64,000 nucleotides of DNA from Fasciolopsis buskii (Eukaryota; Platyhelminthes; Trematoda; Plagiorchiida; Fasciolidae): assembly GCA_008360955.1 (NCBI GenBank), contig LUCM01000101.1, forward strand, positions 215,358 through 279,357. The letters are read 5' to 3'. Positions 35,772-48,360 of the stretch are shown in pieces. The translations under genes and the position numbers were made by a program. The notes below the pieces were generated by a model. It worked only from the letters and a program-made list of their open reading frames with translations. It did no database searches and had not been told where the DNA came from. Position 1 is the first letter of the stretch; each line of letters starts with the position of its first letter.

Positions 35772-37952
35772 CTAGTTGGCTTCCTTCATTGGTATGACTT
35801 CCATGTCTCTACGCAGGATGCTACAAGCTGTGGGGAAGTTAACTTTTCGAACTAGAACGTTGGCATAAACATGACAATATCTTACCGTCGCAAGGACCCA
35901 CTGGTCTTGGCATGTTTTTTCTGTGGTTACCAAGGCCATGTCTTCATTTTCAAAATTTCCTTTCTTAGTCAAACACCTCTGCCTTGACTGGAGAGTCGGT
36001 AGGTATTCCTTCAATCACCACCGCCTAAAGGTGTTCGCCACATGCTTCTACTGCTGCCAATGCCGCGAGTATTTTTTCGATACCAACACCCGCCGGTTAG
36101 CCGTTGCTGTTTATAAGCAGCAGATAGCTGTTCAGCGTCAGTGGTGGCTGGCCCTTTTGTCAGAGGCCGCTGATACTAGCGGTCTGTGTTTAGGATACGT
36201 TTGAAGTTTACACGTCTGGGACCTCATCGGTGATCTCGAGTCAGTACAACCAGCAGCTTCCGAAACGATCGAGCAGTGCGCCCCCAGACACCACCTCGGT
36301 AACCAGATGAGGAAGGATTGAAATGCCACTGCTTTTCCCTTGCCCGCAGGCGGTCTTCAGTTTTCTTCTGATCGAGACGGGACATGTTGTCCTTAAGCGC
36401 TAAGACATCCAAAGAATTCAATAACGTTATTCTTGCGTCTCTCTCCCGGTACCCCTCGCCTACCCACAAAACCCATCCAGGCCATGATAAAGGAGGCACT
36501 ATCTAGCCGAAATCCAACCTTCAGGTGAATCGCGCGGGTTTTAGGCGGGCGAATGGGCAGTACCTCCGGCCGTTACGAACCTCGAGAGGGAGGAGAAAAT
36601 TTACTACCACTTCTCCGTTCTACACAAAGGCAGCAGAGCAGCAGCTGCTGACCAACGGAGGCGCCCATTCGCCAGCATATCTCACATCTTTCTATTGCAT
36701 TTCTCACGACACTGTTCTTCTCTATGTTGCAGTTATGCTGCCTACCAGCTTCTGGGACGTGCGAAGTGCCCATGTGACCTTCTTCACTATAGTAACGATC
36801 CATTGCCAGGACCGTCATTGGGTGACGATGGAGCATAATTACTTGAGGCTTGGAAACAGCTGGGTAACTCGTGTGCGGTGGTTTCCTCCCGACACAAAGC
36901 AGGTCATCGATAACCCCTAGGCGCAACTTCCGAAACAAAAGTTATTTGCTCCCCTTTCTTGCCTGCACTGTGTTGACCTTCTATCTCACTCCAATCACCA
37001 TGAGCCTTGCTTGGTTCGTTTCTTCAAGTGACAAGTTACCCACCTTCACTATCCCGTCGTTCTTGGTGGAGTGCACATTGCGGATATAGAACAGGAATCT
37101 AATTAGTCTCGCCACAGCTCTCTGCAGTTGTAGCCAGCCCGAGTATCATCGCAAAAGTTGCCTCAGACCTGGGCAAGAAACAACAAAGTTAATAGCTGAC
37201 AGTACCTACTCCGTCGGGGAAAAACACCAAATTTAGACAAGTGGGATGGGGGCATGTAATCATGTGGGAACGTTGGGCCAGTTAACTAAATCCGTAACTG
37301 GCTCTCACTTTACCAAAATCTGGATGCGGGGCCAGCAGTGCTGTCTTCGGGTTGGACGTGCCTCCAGTGTGCTGGTATGGTACATTCACGAACAGCGCCA
37401 AGCCGGTTGGCCATGAAGGTACTTAAACCTGACGAAGTGTTAGCTACGCAGTAAAGAACAATGGTTGGGCGCGTCCTGTGCCACACTTTATGGAATCCAT
37501 TGGGTTGATCTCCCTTTACCGTCGTTTCAACCTTGACCCCATAGGCATCCGCCGAGAGTTCAAGCTGAGATACTTTTAAAGGTTTCATCGGTTCCACCCT
37601 AAGCATACTGACCAATTAAACATCGTGCGCTGGTATGTTTGCGTGCCTTCGCCAGGCGTATGCCACAGTGTCATATCCGTTTCATAATGCGCCGCGAAAC
37701 ACGCACAACTCTGTTGACCAAACGTACCCTTTTTACCTTAATAGGCTTCTCCGTATCTTCATCATTTCACCTGTTCTCATAAGTATTACCCAGCCCTACC
37801 TTGCGGCGAGGGCCGGAAGGTTTAGTGGTTGATTTCAACCTAGGCTGAATTTGCACAATATTTGAAGAAATTGTTTCGCAGGCAGACAGCGAAGCAATCA
37901 ACCCCAGTGGCTCGAGCATGAAAGGCGCGTTTAAGAGAGCTTCCAAGCACAT
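35772..37952 (-). mobile_element. BEL/Pao LTR retrotransposon, pol remnant
   Basis: Pol pieces appear in order on the minus strand. The RT end is EPLGLIASLSA (37952-37767; others read FDPLGLIAP). The RNase H segment is VSQLELSADAYGVK, YCVANTSSGLSTFMANRLG and WRHVQPEDSTAGPASR (37615-37310). The integrase zinc-binding segment is PMTVLAMDRYYSEEGHMG with a CEICWRM pair (36938-36573). The integrase end is WHFNPSSSGYRGGVW (36499-36224), and a DUF5641-like tail is EYLPTLQSRQRCLTKKGNFE (36014-35772). Frames shift between pieces. LTRs were not found by eye. Confidence 0.85.
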
Positions 37953-37999
37953 TGTTTATTTATGAATCTGGGACATCCTTATTCGGGACCTCTGCATAG

Positions 38000-39250
38000 C
38001 AACGAAACATTAATCACACCCACGTGGATAAATCAGCCGTCAGTGGTAAGCGGTGTTTGCTTTGTGCCGGTGTCCTCGTGGTTGCATTTTTCAAGGGAAT
38101 AATTCATTCCATTTCACGTGGCCAACGCTAACTTGCCTTTAAAATTACCAAGACCTAGTGCTGTGGTAAGAGTGCGTACAACGAGCCTGGTTTCAGACTG
38201 ATTTATCCAAAAACTCTGTCATCTTGCATTAGGCGTTGTACCTCTTGGAGCCCCAAAGGCGTGTGGTAAGACGAAGTACGTCCCAGGGCGAAATGTTCTT
38301 TTCAATTCCTTCATATACCAGTCTGCTTTTTATTCATTGCTGCCGTCACCCTTTGCGGGAATTCCGTAATCCTGAAACCCAAGCTTTTTTATCTCAGCTC
38401 GGGATTTTTTGAACTCAAAAGTCATGGCGACATTCAGCCCGCCGGTGTTTTGTTAGGCCCTTGATCGTCAGACCGTAACAGTTCTATTTCAGTCGTGCTT
38501 AATTCACCCAAAGTGGTTCTACGCTGTGTATATCACGGGTTGTGGTTTCAATTTCCAAGTGGTCGACGTCCAACATTGTTCTCGTTGAAGAGGTAAAGCG
38601 ACCGCAGTTTCTTCGCTGCGTACAGTCCAGTAGAATAGTCTAAACTGAAAAGTTACGTGGGTCATCGTTTTTGAAAAGTGAAGGCCCTCCATTTTTCTTA
38701 ACCGGCGATAAATTCTTCTGGTCGTTGTTGGCGTACTAATTTTCCCCAAAACATTTTTCCGGTTTTTATGAGGTTTGGTAAAGATGTCGCATGGGTCATA
38801 ACTCAGTGTGAATACGGGCTGCGGTAATTGCTTAGGCATAAAGCGTAAAGACTGCATTAAGTTAGTCCATCCATAGTGATCAGGGATTGAGGTAGAAGTC
38901 CATCCACCATATAGCCAACACAGCTGGGCTGAATGAGTCCACTGCAAATGCAGGGAGGCTGCATTGACTGCTTCTAAAAATGCACGCGAGCATGGGAACG
39001 AGGACTCGAAGCATTGTATCGATATCCCCTAAGCCTACGAAAGTTGCAAGATCACTTGAGGTTGATCACCCAAGATCTTATGAGACCGCAGATGGCCCCA
39101 ATTAGATGCGACTTCGTTGATGACAGTTGGATGCAAGTATGATTGTTCGGTCATATCTTCCTCCACCCTTGTTGGACAAGCAGCATCAGGCGATAAGCAG
39201 ACGCTATCCGTATGTGTGTAAGAAAGAGGACGCAGAGAGTAAATACTCAC
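38000..39250 (-). mobile_element. Possible upstream part of the BEL/Pao element
   Basis: Frames 38947-38519 and 39250-39035 lie where protease and early RT of the same element should be. Phrases such as NWGHLRSHKILGDQPQVIL weakly recall the BEL protease-RT linker. Too eroded for a firm call. Confidence 0.3.
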
Positions 39251-39779
39251 AAGCCCCCAATATTGCAGGAGGGCCCAGAAGAGCCCATATTGGTTAAACT
39301 TGCAGGTATATCAACCAATGGCAGCCTACTATTCAGTGCTGTACTAGTAGCCCGCGTGGCTGGAGGAAGGTGCTATATAGTACCTGATGACCCAGGTACT
39401 AGCCAATCGGTGAGGCTTTGCGAAATGAGCGCTGGGTAGGCAAGAGGAAATTCCCAATACCCCACAGTGGTTCGAAGGTAGAAACCGCCCTCAAACTTCA
39501 CCCTCTCCAACGTAGACAACTCGGCCGACCTGGCCAAAGATAGCGTTGGTAAAAGACCTTCCGGAGGACCAAAGCTATCAGAGTTTCCTATCAGAGGATA
39601 AGGAAGCAGAACCTACCAGGGCCTTGTGATGGATGCTGGCTTAACAACTAAAGATGGGGAGCAAGTTTAGGATTGCTTTCATTTTGCACAGTGCCTCAAG
39701 CGCCGTTCATTATAGAACAGAACGCAGCAAATTTTCCAGCCCCTAGCTCAAGGACAAGGCTACAGCGGAAAGATATCAA

Positions 39780-41780
39780 CCGAAGAAGAGAAGGCAGACT
39801 GACAGTGTTCTATGCCACCCTGTGCAGTAGCAGAAACAAATGGTCTAAGCTCACTGGGTCTGCCGCTGAAAAGGATGCTTCTATATTCGGCGTTGATGAG
39901 ACGTGGCTGACAAAATCAGACCATGTCGGAGACGGCAAGACAGAGCTTCTGAAGTTATCGCAAGAAAGGGAACATCGAACGACGTGGGGCAACCATCTTT
40001 TGAGAAGGAAGCAATCGTTTTGAATCCCGGTTAAAACGGTACACTAGGAACGTCCAAGTTCATGTAACGACGCTACAAATTTCGTCTAACAGAGCGACTT
40101 GGCTTGCGTGTGTGGGGCCTTAGGTCAAAGCAGCGGAGTCAACCTTGAACATGGCAGATGATGCTTTACAGGAGTAAAAAAGGAGGATAACTAAGGCAAA
40201 TTAACAAGACGAACTAAATCGCTTTACAAATTTAACATTCAGAAATAGTAAAATAAAGGCACTTTGGTGAAGGATAACCATCGCAAAGGCAAGTAATCGC
40301 AGAAATCAATGCTGCAGGGTACACAAAATGCATAGAACCAGCAAAACTGAATTCAACGGACAAAAATAAGAAACACGGAAATAAGGCCGATCCCAGCTGA
40401 AAAACGCAGGTATTGGAACAAGCTGGCAAAATGTGCCACGGAGCGTTATCGGATCGCTAAAGGATGGAGGCCAAAAATCACGGATGACCACAGCAAAGCA
40501 GCTGACTGGCCAAGTACTTTGGTGGCGTCCACAGGATCGACTGGAGTGACCCAGAAGCCCGCGTGCTAGGCATCTCATCGCAGGATACTGCAGACCTGCT
40601 GACAATAGAGGAGGATATACGTGTACTACAAGGAGGGTTAAACGAAAGTTTTCCATAGCAGATGGCATTTACCAGGCCACCATTGAGCCGACAGTGAGAA
40701 TCGTGTCCGGCCTTGTGTGCCGGCTGGCATAGACCATGGCAGAATGTCAAATAAAGTACCAAACAAACGGTGCAGCCGTTGGGTCCACAAGTACGGAGCT
40801 ACGGACTGTCATGGAAACCTTTAGGCCAGTTAACATCACTAGCACTCCATGCATGACGATGATGAAGTTAATCTGGACTCATATTAGTCAATATCTAGCT
40901 TAGTGCTCAATGCTCCATTTACCTCGGCAAGGCTTCACGAAGAATATATCTTGTTTTTCCAACCTCTGCGGTACTTGGATGAAGCCACCGGAAGTTTAGA
41001 CAAGATGACTAGAAGTTTGGATGAAGGTAAGCGGGCTGAGGTAGGCTAACATCATCAACAAGGCGTTTGATCCAGTGAATCATCGCTGGCTTCTAATTAA
41101 GTTAAAATCATTTGGTGTTCAAGGGGCCCGTTGGCCGGCGTGAAATGGCCTATCTTGCCATGGGGATATTATAAATCACGATGGGAATAGTTGCTCAGCC
41201 AGGCTTGACATAGGGATCGGCAATCCGCGAAGGTCGGTGTTATGGCCACTCTACACCCTGTTCTTCCGCCTTAAAGCTACCCAGGATTTTCTCCGCCGAT
41301 GATTTTAAGGAAGTAATGCCTGCGGGTAGGGGTTAACTAGGCAGCGACGTAAGGTTGTCTTAGATTAGGCTGAAAATTAAGGCTCACCCGTAAAAGCGAG
41401 CAAACACCAGTCGCTATCCGGAACTACATAAAGCTTCACAGTATCAAATGACTAGGGACTGTTTACTATGAACGTAGATAGCAAGGTAAATGGCCGGGGG
41501 ATGGCCAGAAAGTCGAATTATAAATGGACCGACCAATGTGCGGCGGCGGCCCAGAAGACCAGAAGGAAACTGCTTGAATTGAAGTCAACTTTGTTCTGTG
41601 CTAGGCCGGAGGTTTTGATGAAAATGTAAAATCCCAACTTGGATACTTGTGCAGGCTTGTTCTGCCTTCTTTAAACAGCTTGCTGCTTTGCTTGAACAGC
41701 CGCAGAGATTAGCCGCCATAACGGTTGGGAATTAGGGCGTGAGACCGTATGATTGACGACAGTAATAACAATAATAATGG
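39780..41780 (+). mobile_element. Non-LTR retrotransposon, endonuclease and RT remnants
   Basis: NKWSKLTGSAAEKDASIFG followed by VDETWLTKS (39835-39920) is the start of an APE-type endonuclease. AFDPVNHRWLLIKLKSFGV (about 41068-41125) and a later FSADDFKEV (about 41290-41320) are RT core blocks on the same strand. A TAATAACAATAATAAT run at about 41761-41778 may be the 3' tail. Heavily mutated; the stretch 40030-41040 between the two parts is featureless. Confidence 0.6.
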
Positions 41781-43802
41781 GTATATTCCTCGACATTCGA
41801 GAGGCATGCGCAAGGCGAGATGAAGTTTACAGAAAGATGGCGCAGTGGGAAATCGCAAAACAAAAATTTAGTTGTGAAGATGCAGTGTCAGTGCTCTTGT
41901 GAACATAAACTGCAATAAGATGGGGTAATCACGAGTTTTTGGGCTTCAAATCAGAGCTAGATAATCCATCGCCGAAACTTTCTGGGGCTGAGTATGAGTT
42001 GCGCGCTGCGAGTCAATCCATGTTTAAACGCATCGAAGGTGCGCATCGCCGGTGCATAATTTGGCTAAGAAGAACTGGTGGGTGTTGTCAAGTGGCCGGG
42101 TTCATCAAAAATCAGAAGGGTAAAATGATAAAGGTGAAGATAAATACGGATGTAGTAGCGGGATGGAAAAGAGTCGAAATCACACTGGATATCATATGTG
42201 GTGCATGGAGAGTGGTAATCAACAACATTCAGTAGTCAAAATATTGCTTAAAATGAAACAACAGGAAACCTCCAAGGTTGCATCAGACAATTTATGGGGC
42301 GAAAAGATATGGAAAATTGTGGACAGAGAGACAACGGAACTTACAAAAATGGTCACTGGACTTCTGTGGCCGGGAGCGGATTGTGATGTATGGCGGGAAG
42401 TAAGATTCACAATCAATCCTTAAATACACTTGCCATGAATGACCTGTGTTGTCCTTGATTAATATTGGAGATTATAGTGTTCTGTGGCCGTTTGGAGATC
42501 GGGGTTGGCGGCATTTCAGTAGTGATAGCAACTGTTTGGACTATCATGATGGTCAATCTGAGCTGAGGCACCCCGGGGGGGGTCATTAGCGTGGCTTGGC
42601 TTGTCTCAGGGTCGCTCGGCCAGGAACTGGCGCATTAAACCAAGACAGCAGCTCCCTAAAGGTGATAGACAACCAGCGCAAAGGATGGAGTGTAGCTTTC
42701 GGCGATAGTTTGCGTTGCATCTGTGGTCATTGGCGAGCCTGGAGAAGAGCCGGCGAGAGGAGAAACCTGGAATTTGTTCCAGATTCTGTTAAGATGAGTA
42801 AACAAAAATAGGAACAGTGATAACAGTAAGTTTCTTACGAAGATTACAGGGACCAGACAACTGTCATGAAAGACGCGGGGGGGTTTCTGTTGACGGGACG
42901 TGTGCGACAATCATCGGCTGCTTTCACCCTATAGAGTATATGGCTTAGTCAGTCCTGTGCTTTATGGTCCTTATTTGAAATGCGTTCCTATTCATCTTCC
43001 AACATCTTCGCAGATGCAGATTACAGTGGTCCGATAGGGCGGCCAGCGCAATGGTTAGGGAATAAAGCCACTATTTGTTCTGTTTGTGGAACTCTTCTGG
43101 TCTAAGGCCCGGTGTGCATGCTACAGGGCGTCAATTATAATTGATCATATGATCTTTCGCCGATGTTGACTACTTCCAGTTGCCAAGAAAGGGCATAATT
43201 AAATGGCTCGCGGATGGCAGTGTGAACTGGATGCTAGGACAGGATTTGTTACGAGAAATCATAGAAAGAAGAGAACGGAGAAGCATTAGACTATTAGGAT
43301 CGGTAATTTGTGGCTTACAATTTGCAATATAAAGGCGTTCAATAGAACGCCGTGTCAAAGCTGTGAGTGTTACGGTTAGATCTCAAGCAGAAAATCAGCG
43401 AAAATTTTACGTAGAGATCAGCTTCAAGTAAGGTGTCCGGAAAAATTTGGCAAATTTTTTGACCAGGAATAAGATCTAAAGCTGTTAAGACTACTACAAA
43501 AACACCAAAGTTGACTAAAAGAACTAAAAGAGAACTTACTGCGAGCAGCGGTGCCACGCAGCCGCGGTTTCGTTGGTGATCGTTGGTGATATCAATTAGT
43601 AAATGCTAGACCTATTCTCATTGGCAAGAACGAGAGACCAAGGTGACTTATTGGAAGTATTTAAGACTGTAAAAGGCCTTTAGGACCCTAACCCAGATGA
43701 CCATTTTAACAAGACGTAGGCTCTTGCATACATTGATATGTGAGGAAGCTTGCAAGTACGCTATCTAGGTTGTTAGTTGGATCGAACATATCTAGTATTG
43801 TT
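41781..43802. other. Unassigned sequence
   Basis: Frames at 41939-42423 (+) are lysine-rich (TDVVAGWKRVEITLDI) without a recognised domain. The rest shows short overlapping frames only. A G run at about 42573-42581 and another near 42877 are the only low-complexity points. Confidence 0.3.
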
Positions 43803-44736
43803 CTCGGCCCTTAGCTATTCCTGCTATACTAAACGACATCTCTCAAGCAATGCACCACAGCACAGTTTTATTCTTGCTGGCGACATTAAGGTATTCTATC
43901 TTTTCTAGCTATTTTCCTTACGCCAAACTGTGACCAGTATCATGGAGGATTTAAATTCACTTGACGAACGGTGGGAGCAATTGGCGATGAAATTCTCTGC
44001 CATGGAAAGCGCTGTTCTTGCCTATAAAGGCCACTCTCCCTCGGGGTAGGATCTTTACAAACGGCCTTTCGATACCAACCACTCAGTGTGTAAAGGTTCT
44101 AGGCTTATAGCAATCCTCCTGGTTCAGCTTTCGCGACCAGGCTGTTTGCCAAATGCTAAGCGCAGGCGAGGCCAGTGGGCTCATCAATGAAATACACCGC
44201 GCTGTGAGATTTGTGCTGATGCTACACAAATCACCTTGTAGGCCGCAACTGGAATACTGCTCGATAAATGTCTCAAACGTGGGCAGAATTGATCGTGTTA
44301 CAACGGAAAAAGTACAACGAGCATTCTCAAGGAATCTTCTTGATCCAAAGTCAAGCCATAGTTACAGATAACGGTTGACCCGATATACCTTGACCCCATG
44401 TGGTTACGTCGTGTCAACCTTAACCTCAGATGCGCTTTCAAGCTCTTAAGGCCACAATTACATGTCCGGAAACCCCATCCGATTAGCTAAAAAGTGTTCT
44501 CACTCCCCAGGAATCGACCGTTATCCCTTGAAATACCATCTTACAAAGTGTCTTATAGGTTGCAATTCTTTACAATTGTTTACTGTGACATGCGGAATGG
44601 ACTACCGGACCATGTGCGGTCGTTTCAGAGTCTAACACAATTCAGGATCGTATTGCCCAATTTTATCAACGTATCCTCACTTCGAAGTTTAGCTGGGACC
44701 AATATCAATATATGCCAAGCTTTCGAGGCCAACTAG
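43803..44736 (+). mobile_element. Non-LTR retrotransposon RT fragment
   Basis: Shows LNDISQAMHHSTVL around the RT core (about 43825-43870), CRPQLEYCSINVSN with EKVQRAFSR (44230-44330) and, in another frame, YRLQFFTIVYCDMRNGLPDHV (44550-44620). These follow the usual order after the catalytic block in CR1-type elements. Several frame changes. Confidence 0.6.
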
Positions 44737-45176
44737 AATTCTAACTCAAGTCAAATAGCTGACAAACGCCGTGCTACTTTGCGTCAGTTTCCTTCTTAAG
44801 ACAACTGACGCCAACGACTTGGCCCTTGTACCATCCGTCCTGCAACTGAAATAAGAGAACGAAATAAATCAAGAGAAATAAGCTAAGCTATGCTGCAGCC
44901 CAACGTTTTCTCCCATTCACAATACACCAGCTTCCAAACTCTCCATCCACAGTCTTATTTCATTTATTAGGTCAGCATCGGATAGCATGCTGACCATGAC
45001 AACTGGCAAAGAATTAACACTAGCATTGCGGGGCAGCTACTAACTTATTTGCGGATGAAATACATTGCGTCATAGTGGCAACCTGACCCCAGCACGACCC
45101 TGGTCACCCTACCATATAAGTTCTCAATAATTAACCGGGGCACCAGTTCCATGTATCACCGGAAAACCTTCCGAAA

Positions 45177-45774
45177 GTGGACTTAAACCGAACCCACTTT
45201 AACTCCATATCCTGTGTCTCAAGAATTGACTTTTACGTTGCATTTGTTCCAATTAATGGTTTATTTTTCATCAAAACTACAAACCTCATGTCGGAAGATG
45301 CCTCTATTCCACTGTGGCTCATTAATCATCATAAATCCAAGTTGGCACTAAAGCCGGACCGTTTTTCACTTTTATGTTACAGGTCCCGCACCCAAGCTAT
45401 ACGCGCCGCTACCAGTTCCGCCCTCGTAAGGGCAAAGCAAAGTCTACTGGCTTCTCACTCTTGCTAGGATGCCGCTAGCCGAATCTGGCGTTCAATTACC
45501 AATCCGTTCAAAGCAAACAATGTCGATGACCCCCTTGGATAATCCTACCCAGAAGGGTCTTCATGGTTGGTCAAAAACAGTTACTATTGCCGCCATGATG
45601 CCTCGCGCGCACTTTCTAAATACCAAGAAGTACTGTCGTCTAAGACCAAAAACTGAAAAAATGCAGCGACAGCATAGAAGATTTCCATGGCTGATGCATT
45701 TAAAAACTTTCCACTACTTACACAAACGTTTTCTTCTTTACACTTCTCGGTCCATTTTACCGCCAGCCGCTTAA
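45177..45774 (+). mobile_element. CR1-like linker fragment between endonuclease and RT
   Basis: The frame 45177-45467 contains SEDASIPLWLINHHKSKLALK, as in the segment after the endonuclease of CR1-type elements. A downstream frame (45469-45774) is of similar composition. It ends about 60 bases before the 347-base repeat at 45837. Confidence 0.4.
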
Positions 45775-45836
45775 GGAATAAATCAGCAGTCCTGAGAGAT
45801 CATATGCTCTCGCTGCAAAACGTTTCATAAAATCCC

Positions 45837-46183
45837 GTTCTCCAGATAGTTCCGCAGACTTAATGACATTACTCCGCCATCTTCAGCATTATTTTGGCCT
45901 TTTATTGTTGTTATATGTGATTTCCTTAGTCACCTATCGAAACGTTACCTGTTTGTGATTAATTTCTATCCAACTTTCCTGTCCTCACTGATCTGCATCT
46001 TCTCAGCTTAACATTTCCGTTGACGCATCTTGACGTTTGCGCCTCCACCATAGTTCGATATCCGCCACTGAGCTCCTGTTAAGTGTTGCACCAGCAACAA
46101 TCACATTAAGTGCACATAAACAAGAACTGACTTGCAGTCCGTTGCTCACGAACAATTCCAGAAAACCTTGAATAACCTTGCAA
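45837..46183 (-). repeat. 347-base inverted repeat, copy 1
   Basis: Reverse complement of 58151-58497. By eye only three differences, all within about 20 bases of the ends. Unknown family. One frame of the repeat (minus strand here) is open for about 60 codons (LFVSNGLQVSS, ADIELWWRRKRQD) but not recognised. Confidence 0.9.
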
Positions 46184-46801
46184 AACATTTTGTCCAGATA
46201 TGATTTTTATGTTGCATTTTCGTGTACTGCTTATTGCTTTGCAGATTCTGATCGCGCTTCCATAGTAACCCAATATAGTACGTTAACCCCATGTCCCACT
46301 TATTTCCATTATTCACCTAACCTCTGCAACACCACCCTGCAACTTTGCTCCTGCGTTGCGCATGCCTCTCGCAAATCCGGAGATGTACATTATTATTATT
46401 AGTAGTGTATTAGCAGCCGGGTCGTAAATATATGGAGCCGAGTGCCTGGGTATTTGGTAACCTGTCGGGTGTGGTACTATTTAACGAGGGGTTGAGTCGA
46501 AAGTGGCGCGCGTTGCGTCCCACCATAATACACAAAAGGGTAAATGTTGGTAAGCTTTTGAAAGTACGGCCTACTATCCTTCAGTTGGATTGCGGATGCT
46601 TGCGACTGGTAAAGGCTCACGCCTTCAGGGTAAGATAAACCAATTTTTGTACATTTCCGCGAGACCCACTGAATAGGACCTGGAAGGAGTGGATGCCAAA
46701 CCAATGTGTGAGCCGTTCAAATAATTCTGGACATTCAAAATACTGGCAAACACCCATATTGTAAAAGTTTAATTAAACTGAATATTTTTCGACTCCCAAA
46801 G
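46184..46801. other. Unassigned sequence left of the candidate exons
   Basis: Contains a short ATT run near 46389-46400 and an open frame at 46432-46638 that ends near a donor-like AGGGTAAGA. No domain recognised. Confidence 0.3.
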
Positions 46802-47061
46802 GCAAATCTCCACACGAAAAATGCGCCTAATTTTTGGTAAAAACGGGTTGTCAAGCCGCTGTGGGCGGTCATCATGGTGGGCTTCTAGATGCTTCTTAAC
46901 ATTTTCCATTTTCCAGGCATCTATCGGCCACGCTCGCTTACCATTCCGTTGGTTGATATCCCTACATTCAAAACTTATCTCCTACAGCAACGCGCTAACA
47001 AAAATGACAAAAATGGAAAAATCGCCCACTTGCACGCGTTGGATGATTTTCCAAATGAGAG
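46802..47061 (+). CDS. Two candidate exons of an unidentified gene
   Basis: A micro-exon (46802-46836) and a 145-base exon (46917-47061) fit each other in phase 1 across an 80-base intron. The acceptor before the second is strong: CTTAAC branch-like site, then TTTTCCATTTTCCAG. Its donor is AGGTAATA, leaving phase 2. The joined frame reads RKMRLIFGIYRPRSL, then VDIPTFKTYLLQQR and AHLHALDDFPNER, with good protein-like composition and no stops. I do not recognise the family. A following acceptor near 47208 would give a short basic end, but this is speculative. Confidence 0.4.
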
Positions 47062-47301
47062 GTAATAAAAAGCGGGGTCATATTTGTTACAAATACTACG
47101 GATGGAAGAAATAGTTGCACGGCTAATCTAACTCAAGCGGAAAGTTTCGTCATTACCTTTCAGCCATTTTTGCATTCATCTCGTAGGCTGCCACGTGCAC
47201 GCAGCCAAAAAGGAAGGTTAGCCAACGATATCGGTAGATCCATTCATTAGGCATGATTCCTGACCGATGAAGACAAACACGAACTAGGTATGACAGGATG
47301 G

Positions 47302-48011
47302 CTAGCGTGTAATATGATAAAAGTACAACTCAAGATGGGCGAGATATTTAGAGCCACTATCCGGATGACCGGAGGGCGAAAGGGAAATTTTGTTGAGAAG
47401 TGAAAAAAAGAGTTTGGGGCGCTGGACTAGTTTTGTCCGAGTCGTGCAGCTTAGTCGAAATAAATGTGATGCCCAAGCTGGAGGTATCCGTGCAGAAAGG
47501 ATATAATGACATAGATAAAGCGATGAAGATGAGAATGGAACTGAATATTCGGAGGTGATGGCCAAGTACGGGTGCCACGCCAGCCCGATTGAGAGTATTC
47601 GAGTTGGATGGAGGGTGGGTGAATCCAAGATGCATATGGGACCTCTATACCTAAAGCCAGAGCGGTGAGGTTTTATGGAACCGGTAACAGATTACTGAGA
47701 AAGAGAAGTCATCTGGGAAGACAGGAGATAGATAGGGTAACGACGTTGACAAGTACTTCAAGCTCGCTAGCATTAGTTTTGGTACGGTTCCTGTAGTGAA
47801 TACAAAATTTGTATTTGGACTGGGCCCTTCCTTCAGGGCGACCAGAGATGAAGATGGGGACAGGCTGGTTAATAAAGGCAAGATTAACCAGCTCTGTGGT
47901 GTCAGATTTACGAAAGTGAGCCCACAGAAGTTTGTTTCTTAAGAGAATAGGACTTTTGTCAAACACATTATGACTGAACACTATCCATATCCAACAACTT
48001 GTTTGTCTCAT
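47302..48011 (-). mobile_element. Possible retrotransposon remnant
   Basis: Overlapping minus-strand frames share a proline/serine-rich, leucine-rich texture like the LINE fragments nearby (TELVNLAFINQPVPIF, LAWHPYLAITSEYS), but no RT or endonuclease block is clear. Confidence 0.2.
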
Positions 48012-48309
48012 TCACGTGTTACAAAGGTCGGCTATTTCAGATATATCAATATTTTCGAGGTGAGCTATTTTGCATGCCTCACGGGTCATGCCTCGGCTCC
48101 GCGTTCGTCTTCTGAGGAATTCGACATATTTTTCCTATTTTACTTTTGCACAGGAATTACCTTAAATATTTTCATTCTGTAAACAGTCTGACTAGTATTT
48201 TAGAAACTTGGGATTCAATCTTTTTTTGGCAATGGTCTTGCATTAATTTGGCGACGCATTGAATGAATAACCCTAACCAAGAGAAGTTGTTGAGGTTTGA
48301 TGATTCGCT

Positions 48310-48360
48310 GGCCGTTTCATCAATTCACCAGCTATTTCATCAGTTCACCAGCCATTTTAC
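48310..48360 (+). repeat. Short tandem repeat of about 20 bases
   Basis: Two and a half imperfect copies around the unit TTTCATCAATTCACCAGC. Confidence 0.5.
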
